This document shows, piece by piece, positions 38,345-47,128 of a DNA stretch of 64,000 nucleotides. The stretch comes from Limihaloglobus sulfuriphilus (GTDB lineage: Bacteria; Planctomycetota; Phycisphaerae; Sedimentisphaerales; Sedimentisphaeraceae). Both the position numbers and the translations under genes were made by a program. Every line of letters starts with the position of its first letter. The first letter of the stretch is position 1. The notes under the pieces are model-generated. The model was not told where the DNA came from. It made no database searches and was given only the letters and a program-made list of their open reading frames with translations. The DNA is taken from positions 1,054,001 through 1,118,000 of the forward strand of contig NZ_CP019646.1 in the NCBI RefSeq assembly GCF_001999965.1, written 5' to 3'.

Positions 38345-39263
38345 TGATTACCTCTTTAGTGTTTTGTATTGTTTTTCCCCGGTTATTGCCGGTTATCTGC
38401 TTAACAAATTCTATTTCGAAAAGTTCCTCTCTTTGACGCTCAATCATTCTCTTCATGGGCCTGAGAGCTATTTGCCCCTGAACTGCTCTGCGGTTAAGTA
38501 TAGCTGAAAACGCATCATGGAGTGGAAAGTTATTCCGCATATTCATCAGGAATGAAGAGAGCCGGGACTGCATTTGAGAGGCTTTTTCAACATTGCCGGA
38601 GGCTGCAGTATCTGCCAGCAGTGATATATATTCAGGACATATCGAATACACACCGTCGAGATTGTCACTGACACCCATCCTTACAAGATGATCAACAAGA
38701 AAAGGCTGGGCGGGAATTATGCGGAAATCACTATTGACCTTTCCCATCAGAATACGGGTATCTTCCCAGATGTCGGAGCATTTTGCACCATGGATATTTG
38801 GATGTTTAGAGAGTTTGAGAACCGTATCATGGGATATTTTCATGCCGGCAAGCACGGGCAAATCATAAAGATACACAGGTTTGGAAGAGGCATCTGCCAA
38901 AGCACTGAAGTAATCTACGAGCTCATCCTGAGAATACTTAACCAGGTAGGGACAGAGTACCACAAGACCGTCAACGTCGAATTGCTGGGCGAATTCGATC
39001 CTGGCCAGTGTTCTGCTGTAAGAAGCATCTCCGACACCAATGAAGACCTCGCCCTTCTGTGCAGAAAATTCTGTGCCGTATTTGACGGCATCTCTATAGA
39101 CTTCATCCTTCAAAAGCTGCATATTGCCCATAGTGCCGCAAATCAAAACTCCATAAATACCGTTATTGAACTGCTGGTCAATGTGCTCTTTAAATCCGTC
39201 TTTGTGCAGCGTTTCCTCCTCTGTAAGAGGGGTACATATTGCACTGTATAGTCTGGTTTCCAT
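38337..39263 (-). CDS. N-acetylneuraminate lyase / dihydrodipicolinate synthase family protein (locus B)
   Basis: 308 residues, cytoplasmic. Schiff-base Lys in H-G-A-K-C-S-D and Tyr in V-Y-L-Y-D-L-P. The carboxylate loop reads C-G-T-M-G-N-M instead of G-S-T-G-E. It is a different branch from the locus A enzyme, not a recent duplicate. C-terminal residues (E-I-E-F-V-K-Q-I-T-G) extend past the usual end. Sialic acid cleavage is suggested by the neighbours only; other 2-keto acid aldolase reactions cannot be excluded. Confidence 0.75.
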   Translation of the reverse strand: METRLYSAICTPLTEEETLHKDGFKEHIDQQFNNGIYGVLICGTMGNMQLLKDEVYRDAVKYGTEFSAQKGEVFIGVGDASYSRTLARIEFAQQFDVDGLVVLCPYLVKYSQDELVDYFSALADASSKPVYLYDLPVLAGMKISHDTVLKLSKHPNIHGAKCSDIWEDTRILMGKVNSDFRIIPAQPFLVDHLVRMGVSDNLDGVYSICPEYISLLADTAASGNVEKASQMQSRLSSFLMNMRNNFPLHDAFSAILNRRAVQGQIALRPMKRMIERQREELFEIEFVKQITGNNRGKTIQNTKEVINV

Positions 39264-39321
39264 AATAAAAACTCTTCTTTGTTTCTAAAATTAAATTGCT
39301 GTTTTTATGGGATGTAAAATC

Positions 39322-40827
39322 TTAATTTCCAAAAAAGTATTCTGGATACTCCCATTCAAACTGTTTATCTTTTTTGTAATTATAGTTTTTTAGTCTGTCA
39401 TGTTCTTTAGTAAGTTTTTTTAATTTCTCAGGGTCAGACAATGGATCTTGTGTCTGTTTCTGCCATTGCTTAAATGCCCTCAATAAACGTTCTTTTTCTA
39501 CCGAATAATCCGTGTCATACGCCAAATTATCAAATTCATACGGATCATTTTTCAAATCGTATAATTCATATTCAGGAGGATTCAGGTAAGTCTCATATAC
39601 TTTTTGTATCTTTTGGCCAGCGTTGTCAATCTCCTCCTGTAATACGCCGGCATTAAAGAAAGCATTAAGATGAGTTTTGTAGGCGACGGCACACGGGTTC
39701 TTCCTGTTTTGCAGCGGGTTGATTATCAGCTTAAAACGCGTTCCGCGGATCGAATGCTGCTGGAAATAAAAAACCGGTGCCGAGCCGTTAGTTTGCGCAT
39801 AAATATAATCACGCCAGCGGGTTTTCTCACCTCCCATCAGAGGCTGTAAAGCAAGGCCCGGCAGATTATCCGGCACAGTAATCCCGCAAGCCTTGAGTAT
39901 TGTTGGAAGGATATCGATCGTTGAAACTAATTCTTCTGGAGCAATACCTTCCTGAATATGTCCGGGCCGAGAAACAATCATCGGAATCCTCAGCGCTGCT
40001 TCATAAACAGATGTCTTTCCACGGGAAAACTGAGGTCCGTGATCGCCGATATAAATAATCAGAGTATTATCTTTTTTGCCGCTTTTTTCAAGTTTGTCCA
40101 ACAACATTCCTATACCGCTGTCAAGACGACTGATAGAGTTATAGTAATCAGCTGTAAACTCACGCAGCCTGGGGTTGTCTATGCCAACCCAGGGCAGCGT
40201 TTTAACATCTTTGCCCTCAAGAGGCTCTTTTGGCAGACCATGGTCTTGACGAAGCAGCGGGAAATGAGTATCCGGATAATTAATAAACAAAAAGAACGGT
40301 TCTTTTGAAGCAGAAATAAACTTCATAGCCGAGTCCGCATATTCTTCAACGTCTCTTTCGCCTTTTCCGAAATTAGAACTTTTAATCTCATGAAAATCGA
40401 AGGGAAAAGCGGATTCGGGATTAACGTGCAGCTTTCCAATAATTCCGGTACGATACCCCGCTTGCTTAAGAAAACTCGGGATGCTGGGAAACTCCCTGTA
40501 CATGCGATATTTATGAGTGGCCAGACCTATCTGGCCGTGCTGATGAGGATACAGCCCGGTTAAGAAGCTCGCTCGCGAGGGGCTGCATACAGAATACGGA
40601 ACAAATGCATTTTCAAAACGGACACCTTTCTGAGCCAGTTTATCCAGCGACGGAGTCCGGGCATACCTGTCTCCATAGCAACCTAATTCCGGGCCGGTAT
40701 CTTCAGAGACAATAAACAAAATATTTGGACGTTTTAGTTTTTCATCTGAAAGCAGCGAAGAAAACCCAAGACTTAAAACCCCCGAACCAGCCATACATAG
40801 AAAAGACCTGCGTGTCAGTTTAGCCAT
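39322..40827 (-). CDS. S1-type sulfatase, Tat-exported (locus B)
   Basis: 501 residues. Twin-arginine start L-T-R-R-S-F-L-C-M-A-G-S-G. The metal-site Asp residues are in V-S-E-D-T-G-P-E-L, the formylglycine motif is C-S-P-S-R-A-S-F-L-T-G, and Y-I-G-D-H-G-P-Q is present. The formylglycine-generating enzyme must be elsewhere. Located between the LamG-dockerin-sialidase and the lyase-like gene, so its substrate may be a sulfated sialic acid or sulfated sialoglycan (inference). Confidence 0.92.
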   Translation of the reverse strand: MAKLTRRSFLCMAGSGVLSLGFSSLLSDEKLKRPNILFIVSEDTGPELGCYGDRYARTPSLDKLAQKGVRFENAFVPYSVCSPSRASFLTGLYPHQHGQIGLATHKYRMYREFPSIPSFLKQAGYRTGIIGKLHVNPESAFPFDFHEIKSSNFGKGERDVEEYADSAMKFISASKEPFFLFINYPDTHFPLLRQDHGLPKEPLEGKDVKTLPWVGIDNPRLREFTADYYNSISRLDSGIGMLLDKLEKSGKKDNTLIIYIGDHGPQFSRGKTSVYEAALRIPMIVSRPGHIQEGIAPEELVSTIDILPTILKACGITVPDNLPGLALQPLMGGEKTRWRDYIYAQTNGSAPVFYFQQHSIRGTRFKLIINPLQNRKNPCAVAYKTHLNAFFNAGVLQEEIDNAGQKIQKVYETYLNPPEYELYDLKNDPYEFDNLAYDTDYSVEKERLLRAFKQWQKQTQDPLSDPEKLKKLTKEHDRLKNYNYKKDKQFEWEYPEYFFGN

Positions 40828-40839
40828 AAAAATACTCTC

Positions 40840-42831
40840 CTAAATTCCATCTTTGTTGTCTGTAAGCCATCTCAAAGAAAAAGAAGCAAAGGTTATCTTT
40901 TCAGCTGAATATTCCCGGCCATTTTCATAAAGCACCCCGATATTGTTATCAGGCAACACCGTCAGGCATGAATAACCGGCCGCTAAAGGACTTATTATCT
41001 TTGAAAACTGCCAGCTCTGACACTCATCATAACTTAATCGAACTGTCAGATTCTGCCGTGCAACACCACTGGCAGGGTTACTGAATAATATCCTGTTACA
41101 GTCATACTCAGAACTATCCGTATATCTTAATATACTGGCCTGACAAGCTGAACCTCCGGTACCAACAGGTTCTATGAGTGTTGAGTCATAATAAGTTGGA
41201 GACCAGGTCATTCCATTGTTTGTACTTTGGGATATGTAACGCCCATACTGCCTGCCGCTTCTGATATTCAGCAGGAGATTATTATTATAAAGCTGGACAA
41301 TCTGGCTCTCACTTCCTACCGGAACTGAGCCTGCAATGTCCCATGACTGTCCATGGTCGTCACTGTAAATTATATGATTGCCGGCCCCTGAGTTAAAAGG
41401 AACTACCAGACGGCCCGCAAAGCTGCCTCTCTTGAGCTGAATGCCGACTCCCGGGCCTGTGGCATAATTTGTCCACTCTGGAAGTTTCACACTTGCAGTA
41501 ATATCCCGGGCTATACTCCAGCTCGCTCCGTCATCATCACTGTAAGTTGTCCAAACGGTAGTAGAAGGAGATGTCAGTCCCGCGATGGGGTTATTGTCAT
41601 CCCAGCCCTGAGGGTAAACAACGTAAAATAACCATATTCTGCCCGTATCCTCATCTAAAAGAGCAGTGTTGGCCATAGCAGCATCATTGCCTACATCAAC
41701 AATGTCCTGCGCGGGCAGCCATGATTCACCTGCGTTGTAACTCCTGCGTAAAACTATTTTAGTTGGACTTTTATCGGCAAAACTATACTTCCTGGCCTGT
41801 GCAATCGCCAGAATAACACCGTTAGATGTTTTAAGGAGTGTAGGGATCCTGTAGGTGTCAATTCCGTCTTTACCCTGCCAGAAGATATCTGTATATCTGG
41901 GGCTTATTTCAGGATACAAAGCTCCTTTTTCTGCCTGGTCGGATGTATCCTCAAGCCACTGATCTGCTAAAAAAGTAAAATCGAAAATATTGATTCTGCA
42001 GTCCCGGTTCAGGTCGGCAACGGGAAAACCTGCATTATAACTGCCGCAGTGAGGGAAAATTCCGTATTTCTCCATCAGATACTTTTCGACATTTTCTCTA
42101 TCAGTTTTTTCAACAGCACCATTGTAAATTATCAATTCCGCTAAATCCATATCAGCGAACCCTTCTTCACTATATCTGCTGCCAATCCGCAACCCGCCCA
42201 GAGAACCGCTGCCTGTATCAAAAACTCCTTGAATCGAACCGTTTATATAATGTCTGGAATCCGCACTGTCATATACCAGAGTGTGTACAAGAAAATTGCC
42301 ATTTAGCACATCCGTGGAGTAAGCCGTCTTATTGGCACCCAAAGTCCAGACTCTGGGATTATTGGATTGACCAACAATTAAATAATGTCTTGATGAAGAA
42401 GTCAGTCCGTCAAAAATATATTCATTCAAGACGTTCCTTGTATTTACCACAACAAAGACAGTATTGGGCTGTTGCAACGACGTTTCAAAATTAGTCCAGA
42501 GTGAGAACTCCCGATTTTCAAATCTCGGCCCATCACCATTGGCGCCATAAAACCTGAGAGCAGAATTACCCTCAATCAGAGCGTTGATTAAAAACGGCCT
42601 TTTTAAGGCATTGTCCTGCTGCAAATAGTGCCCATTACCGGACTGATCCTGCCAGAATCCAACTTCTGAATAATTTGCGGCTTTCTGACCTGATTGCTCA
42701 ACAAAAACACCGCTGTCCGCATAGAACCAGCTATGTAAAGGAGCCGATTCAACATCCGGCAGCTCATCCGCAAAAACACTGCAACAGAGGATTAAGACAA
42801 GTAAAGCAGACAACTCGAGTGTTAATTTCAT
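40840..42831 (-). CDS. Multidomain sialidase: LamG - dockerin-like - GH33 (S6)
   Basis: 663 residues with signal peptide. N-terminal LamG-like domain (about 25-255; G-Y/F-W-Q-D-Q-S-G-N-G near the start), an internal dockerin-like loop (about 265-292, D-L-N-R-D-C-R-I-N-I-F-D-F) and a C-terminal GH33 domain (about 305-655). The sialidase part has Y-R-I-P, A-D-K-S-P-T (acid/base Asp), S-E-S-Q-I-V-Q-L, L-N-I-R-S, A-R-Q-N-L-T-V and A-G-Y-S-C-L. The catalytic Glu is kept although the second Glu of the motif is Gln. Same modules as 23835-25697 but in another order, with the dockerin-like loop in the middle. Confidence 0.88.
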   Translation of the reverse strand: MKLTLELSALLVLILCCSVFADELPDVESAPLHSWFYADSGVFVEQSGQKAANYSEVGFWQDQSGNGHYLQQDNALKRPFLINALIEGNSALRFYGANGDGPRFENREFSLWTNFETSLQQPNTVFVVVNTRNVLNEYIFDGLTSSSRHYLIVGQSNNPRVWTLGANKTAYSTDVLNGNFLVHTLVYDSADSRHYINGSIQGVFDTGSGSLGGLRIGSRYSEEGFADMDLAELIIYNGAVEKTDRENVEKYLMEKYGIFPHCGSYNAGFPVADLNRDCRINIFDFTFLADQWLEDTSDQAEKGALYPEISPRYTDIFWQGKDGIDTYRIPTLLKTSNGVILAIAQARKYSFADKSPTKIVLRRSYNAGESWLPAQDIVDVGNDAAMANTALLDEDTGRIWLFYVVYPQGWDDNNPIAGLTSPSTTVWTTYSDDDGASWSIARDITASVKLPEWTNYATGPGVGIQLKRGSFAGRLVVPFNSGAGNHIIYSDDHGQSWDIAGSVPVGSESQIVQLYNNNLLLNIRSGRQYGRYISQSTNNGMTWSPTYYDSTLIEPVGTGGSACQASILRYTDSSEYDCNRILFSNPASGVARQNLTVRLSYDECQSWQFSKIISPLAAGYSCLTVLPDNNIGVLYENGREYSAEKITFASFSLRWLTDNKDGI

Positions 42832-42849
42832 TCCAAAATCTCTTTCAAC

Positions 42850-43668
42850 TTAATAAACATACCACTCTACTGATGAATTAGTCCTGTCAACAATAGAATT
42901 TTTTGTCTCTCTGCGGTTTTCCACATGCCCGTCTCCAAAACCCACGTTGAGCCCTCCAAAGCCCTTCGGAGCCTTTGGATTCGGGCTGACAAGCGGTGTT
43001 GGCCGGGAATCCCATACCTGCGGCAATTGCCCCCCCGCCGGAGCGTGGCTGGAAAACCATAAATCAAGCCTGACCTGAACAAAATCGGCTAACACAACAT
43101 CCGTGCTGTTTGTGCTGAGAAAGGTGTGTTTAAGATTGCGGTTACCCGAATATTCCCAGTTTAATCCCGGAGCCGTTAACCCTGTAAAGAGTGAATAGCC
43201 AAAGTTACAGCCCGTCCATTTGACATATAAATATTGGGCATATTTTTCCGCTTCATCATCAGTCATAGTGTTTGGAACACCGTTGAGCCTTGGCCTGAGC
43301 CAGGAACGTTTATCAATGAAAGGGCAAAACGTTATATCAGAGGTTTTTGCACCGGCAATAATATATTGGTCGAACATATTCAAAACATCTTTATCGTCTC
43401 CAGTATTCCATATTTTAGATGGGAACACAATATCGGGCCTTTCCGGGCATTTTCCGTTATTCTCGGAGGCATATACATTCATTCCGATTATCATTTGTTT
43501 AATGTTGCCCGAACATGTAATAACCCTGGCCTGACGCCTGGCTTTGTTTAAAGACGGCATTAGAATCGCCATAAGCAAAGCTATGATAGATATTACCACC
43601 AGTAATTCGATGAGAGTAAAACCTGGTATGGTTTTTCGATAAAAATTATGGTTTGAACGGTGTTTCAT
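42850..43668 (-). CDS. Type IV pseudopilin-like protein (locus B)
   Basis: 272 residues. A 16-residue leader ends in P-G before F-T-L-I-E-L-L-V-V-I-S-I-I-A-L-L-M-A-I-L-M-P, the prepilin peptidase site and helix. C-terminal G-F-G-D-G-H-V-E-N is the DGHVE-type motif. The ribosome site GGGAG is eight bases before the ATG at 43668, right behind a strong stem-loop. Counterpart of the locus A pseudopilin but clearly diverged outside the N-terminal helix. Confidence 0.86.
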   Translation of the reverse strand: MKHRSNHNFYRKTIPGFTLIELLVVISIIALLMAILMPSLNKARRQARVITCSGNIKQMIIGMNVYASENNGKCPERPDIVFPSKIWNTGDDKDVLNMFDQYIIAGAKTSDITFCPFIDKRSWLRPRLNGVPNTMTDDEAEKYAQYLYVKWTGCNFGYSLFTGLTAPGLNWEYSGNRNLKHTFLSTNSTDVVLADFVQVRLDLWFSSHAPAGGQLPQVWDSRPTPLVSPNPKAPKGFGGLNVGFGDGHVENRRETKNSIVDRTNSSVEWYVY

Positions 43669-43688
43669 TTTATTATCTCCCAGATAAT

Positions 43689-43717
43689 ATATGCGGCGGC
43701 TCCGTGCCGCCGCATAT
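43689..43717 (-). terminator. Stem-loop after the LamG-dockerin gene of locus B
   Basis: A perfect 12-bp stem ATATGCGGCGGC (43689-43700) with GCCGCCGCATAT (43706-43717), loop TCCGT. It lies 22 bases past the stop of the LamG-dockerin gene and just before the ribosome site of the pseudopilin gene. It is very stable, but no T-run follows. Confidence 0.65.
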
Positions 43718-43738
43718 CAAATTGCCAAATTAACAATA

Positions 43739-46072
43739 TTACTCAATATTCGCAGGATCTGTATCATTGAGCCAATCCAGGGCAAAAGATTTCAAATCCT
43801 TAGAACCTACAATTCCGTCCTCATCGAAATCCATAGGCGCCGGAGCCGCCCAGGCACCCGGGTCAATACGGAGGTAATCCATCTCATAAGTACCATTAAC
43901 AGAGCTGTCTATATCACCAATGTAGTAACGGTGAGGCCCCGAAGGTGTCCAGGTCACATCAAGACTATCACCTATAAGAACACCATCTTTCCAGACAGAA
44001 CTCTTTGTCGGCTCGTCAACATGGCGGGCAATCCGGAAGCTATGGAAACCATCAGTATTATCAGATGTATCCAATACTATATTATCTCCGCCATCGACAT
44101 AATAAGTAACATGAGAAGCCCCAATGAAGACAACATCGGTATTCACACTGTCGTAAGGACTGACCTGTATCTTGAAAGCTCCGTTAGAACCTGTGTCAGA
44201 GGTTATTTTTATACTGAACTCTGTGGTAAATCCTGTTGCCGCGTTAATATCAGGCTGCGGCCAAAAGGCCTGATCCCAGTTGTCATCATTGGCCAATAAC
44301 GAACCGCTTACATCGCTGATATTCACCAAAGTTCCTTCAGTGCTGAGTTCAAAGTGATTTGAGCTGCTTCGAACCCAGTCAATCTGACCATCATTATCCT
44401 CATCTACGCCGTTGGCTACATCCCAGGGGTAGTAGTCCATTTCCCAGCCATGGGCGAAGTCTGCAGAGGGTTTAATGCCGGATAGACTGCTTATTCCAAT
44501 AGAAGCAAAATCATCAAGCCAGCTCTGGCCGAATTTGGCATAATCCATGAAATTAACTATGCAGTTTTTGTCAAAGTCCATCGGACTGTATTGTGTATAA
44601 GATGCTCCGCAGAACGGTGTAATGTTGTACTTCTGCATCAACGAGGCTTCGACAGCTTTTCGCGAATCAGCATCCAAAGCACCCTCATAAACCAGGAGCT
44701 CTGCAATCCAGCCGTCCATCGTATTGGAACCGGAATAACGCGAACCAACAGTAAGTCCTTCGAATGCATCTACACCGCTGAAACCATATTCATCGGCTGT
44801 AAAACCATCTATAAACAGTTGTGAAAACTCTTCATTAAACACTGCACTGAACACTTGCCAGACTCCAACATCAACACCAACACTGTCAAATTCAGGAACC
44901 TGCAGTCTGTGTGTATCTGTTAAACCGTTAGCTGAAACACCCCGCCGGGCATTATCACTGATGCCGTCAAAGAGGTAGCTTGAAAATCCGTGAGTGTCTC
45001 TGCGGGCTACTACAAAAAAAGTGGTAGGGCCGGCCTGGGTGCTTGGAATAGCTGAACTCTGCAGGTGAGTACCAGAAGAGCTTCCTTCGGGCAGGTTGAA
45101 ACGAATAACATTCTTAAGTCCCGAACCTTCTCCAAAATCGTACTGTTCAAGTTGTGGATAACCAGAGGCATCACCCATATCGACCTCCACAGCGGCAAGG
45201 TCCAGCGGGTAATCCACGTCATCGACCTGATCGTTCCACACAAGTACATTGGTTCCGTCTGCTGTTATATCGGTTCCGTCAAATTGAGCAACCAGTGTCC
45301 CTGCACCTGTATTGACCGGCTGAGATTCCTCACCGGTGATATTATATTTCTGTGACAGATAATCGTTTACCAGCGTGATGTCGCTCTCTGTCAGACTGCC
45401 TTCATAGATAATCATCTCCGCCACATAAAACCAGCCGTAAAGACTTCCGGAATAACGGGAACCCAGCCTTAAACCCCATCCAAAGTTACTAGCACCGGCA
45501 CTGCCGGCAGCCTGGAGAACACCATCAGTGTAATACTGCGAGGAGGTGTCATTATAAACCAAAGTATGATTTATCCAGGTCCTAGGTTTTGAATGGTCTT
45601 GCCAAAAATAACTTCCTGACCACATCACATTCAAACCATCGGCAACCATAAACGCCTGCCTGTCATCAGATGTAATACCGTCTATGTAATAACCGTTTTC
45701 TCCCAGATTATAAGCTACTAAGAATACAGTGTTGGGCTGAGTGAGGTATTGATTGAAACCAAAGTCAAGATAATTTGCGCCAAAAAATCGCAAAACCGGC
45801 TTGCCGTTAACAGCATTATCAAGGAAAGTCGGCTTACTTTCACCTGTAGAGTCAAAATTATTGGCGTTATTGCCGTTGCCGCTTTGATCCTGCCAGTAAC
45901 CGACCAAGTCGCCATCGCTTGCCTGTGAACCGCCTTGCTGGATATAAACACCAGAATCAGCACTTACATGTGTAAATATATCGCCGCTGTTTACAGCCGG
46001 TAAATCCGCACTGACAGCAACTGCTAACGTCAGTGAGAAAAAAAACATTGTTAAAATTTGAAATAATTTCAT
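43739..46072 (-). CDS. Secreted double-LamG protein with two dockerin-like loops (locus B)
   Basis: About 777 residues from the ATG at 46072, supported by AAGGAG and a signal peptide (M-K-L-F-Q-I-L-T-M-F-F-F...V-S-A). Two LamG-like domains come first (each with W-Q/N-D-Q and G-L-R/T-L/V-G-S-R-Y-S-G), followed by a dockerin-like loop (about 510: M-D-F-D-K-N-C-I-V-N-F-M-D). A domain of about 200 residues comes next (W-E-M-D-Y-Y-P-W-D...Y-Y-I-G-D-I-D-S-S), with a second dockerin-like loop at the end (M-D-F-D-E-D-G-I-V-G-S-K-D). The 200-residue domain is nearly repeated in the neighbouring PEP-CTERM protein. Probably a surface binding or scaffold protein. Confidence 0.83.
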   Translation of the reverse strand: MKLFQILTMFFFSLTLAVAVSADLPAVNSGDIFTHVSADSGVYIQQGGSQASDGDLVGYWQDQSGNGNNANNFDSTGESKPTFLDNAVNGKPVLRFFGANYLDFGFNQYLTQPNTVFLVAYNLGENGYYIDGITSDDRQAFMVADGLNVMWSGSYFWQDHSKPRTWINHTLVYNDTSSQYYTDGVLQAAGSAGASNFGWGLRLGSRYSGSLYGWFYVAEMIIYEGSLTESDITLVNDYLSQKYNITGEESQPVNTGAGTLVAQFDGTDITADGTNVLVWNDQVDDVDYPLDLAAVEVDMGDASGYPQLEQYDFGEGSGLKNVIRFNLPEGSSSGTHLQSSAIPSTQAGPTTFFVVARRDTHGFSSYLFDGISDNARRGVSANGLTDTHRLQVPEFDSVGVDVGVWQVFSAVFNEEFSQLFIDGFTADEYGFSGVDAFEGLTVGSRYSGSNTMDGWIAELLVYEGALDADSRKAVEASLMQKYNITPFCGASYTQYSPMDFDKNCIVNFMDYAKFGQSWLDDFASIGISSLSGIKPSADFAHGWEMDYYPWDVANGVDEDNDGQIDWVRSSSNHFELSTEGTLVNISDVSGSLLANDDNWDQAFWPQPDINAATGFTTEFSIKITSDTGSNGAFKIQVSPYDSVNTDVVFIGASHVTYYVDGGDNIVLDTSDNTDGFHSFRIARHVDEPTKSSVWKDGVLIGDSLDVTWTPSGPHRYYIGDIDSSVNGTYEMDYLRIDPGAWAAPAPMDFDEDGIVGSKDLKSFALDWLNDTDPANIE

Positions 46073-46114
46073 TTTTGTCTCCTTGCTTTCTTTTTTGTGA
46101 AAGCCCAAAGAGCT

Positions 46115-46159
46115 AAGGCAGGGATAAATTTTTACTTAATCAGAATTTACCCCTACCTT
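46115..46159 (-). terminator. Stem-loop after the PEP-CTERM gene of locus B
   Basis: Imperfect 19-bp stem: AAGGCAGGGATAAATTTTT (46115-46133) against CAGAATTTACCCCTACCTT (46141-46159), with an 8-base loop. 15 of the 19 positions are Watson-Crick pairs. It occupies the gap between the PEP-CTERM gene and the LamG-dockerin gene. Confidence 0.55.
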
Positions 46160-46210
46160 TAATTTCAGCTCTGTTCTATTTACTATGAAAAACTAATGCA
46201 ACAAGCTTGA

Positions 46211-47002
46211 TTACTTTCTATTATGCCTCCTTTTACGAAATAAAGCCAAACCTCCAAGACCAAACAAACTCAACATTGCAGGCTCCGGAACCGCCCATGC
46301 GCCGGGCGTAACGCGTAGATAATCCATTTCATACGTGCCGTTAACAGAGCTGTCTATATCACCAATGTAGTACCGGTGTCCAGTAGGTGTCCAGGTTACA
46401 GCAAGACTATCGCCTATAAGAACACCATCTCTCCAGATAGAACTTGTTGTCGGCTCGTCAATGTGGCGGGCTATTCTGAAACTGTGAAACGCATCAGTAT
46501 TATCCGATGTATCCAGTACTATATTATCTCCGCCATCAACGTAATAAGTAACATGATCGGCTCCAATAAAAAGAACATCGGTATTCGTGCTGTCATAGGG
46601 ACTGACCTGCACCTTAAAGGCTCCGTTAGAACCTGTATCAGAGGTAACTTTTATACTGAAATCCGTAGTAAAACCTGTCTGTGCATTCATACTCGCCTGC
46701 GGCCAAAAGGCTTCATCGTAGCTGCTGTCATTAGCCAGCAAACCTCCACTTGTTGAGCTCGTACATGTCAAAATACCCGCGTTAAGCGTGAAATGACTTG
46801 AGCTGCTTTGGATCCAGTCTCTGCCTCCGCTGGCGTCAAGATCAACATTAGCGGTATCCCAGGGATAATAATCCATCTCCCAGCCGTAATCAAAATCAGC
46901 AGAATCTTTAAATCCTGACAGAGCTCCGCTGGCCGAAGCTGCAATAAATGAAACACTTAAAATAACAACCATTGACTTTTTAAACATTTTTGAGTAATTC
47001 AC
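46211..47002 (-). CDS. PEP-CTERM protein with domain shared with its neighbour (locus B)
   Basis: 263 residues. The GTG start at 47002 has GGAG seven bases upstream. Signal peptide to A-S-A-S-G-A, then the roughly 200-residue domain W-E-M-D-Y-Y-P-W-D...Y-Y-I-G-D-I-D-S-S also found in 43739-46072, and the sorting signal V-P-E-P followed by a hydrophobic stretch and R-K-R-R. The domain looks like a secreted beta-rich binding module; its ligand is unknown. First gene after the regulator. Confidence 0.88.
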   Translation of the reverse strand: MNYSKMFKKSMVVILSVSFIAASASGALSGFKDSADFDYGWEMDYYPWDTANVDLDASGGRDWIQSSSSHFTLNAGILTCTSSTSGGLLANDSSYDEAFWPQASMNAQTGFTTDFSIKVTSDTGSNGAFKVQVSPYDSTNTDVLFIGADHVTYYVDGGDNIVLDTSDNTDAFHSFRIARHIDEPTTSSIWRDGVLIGDSLAVTWTPTGHRYYIGDIDSSVNGTYEMDYLRVTPGAWAVPEPAMLSLFGLGGLALFRKRRHNRK

Positions 47003-47128
47003 TTTAATTCTCCTTTAAAAATTTTGTTCAAATTAAACATTTCTGCATTAAACAGAAAACACTAACACTTATAAAAAGCTATCCAGGCAAATAAAATTTA
47101 ACCATACGCGGCCTCCGCATAAACGATA

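Noticed and set aside
40840-42831. Loss of the catalytic Glu in sialidase S6 (V-Q-L instead of V-E-L)
   Set aside because: Comparison with the trypanosomal enzymes from memory places the catalytic Glu in the preceding S-E-S-Q, which is kept.
43691-44299. Plus-strand open frame of 202 codons
   Set aside because: Antisense to the LamG-dockerin protein; it starts within the stem-loop at 43689-43717 and has no recognisable domain.
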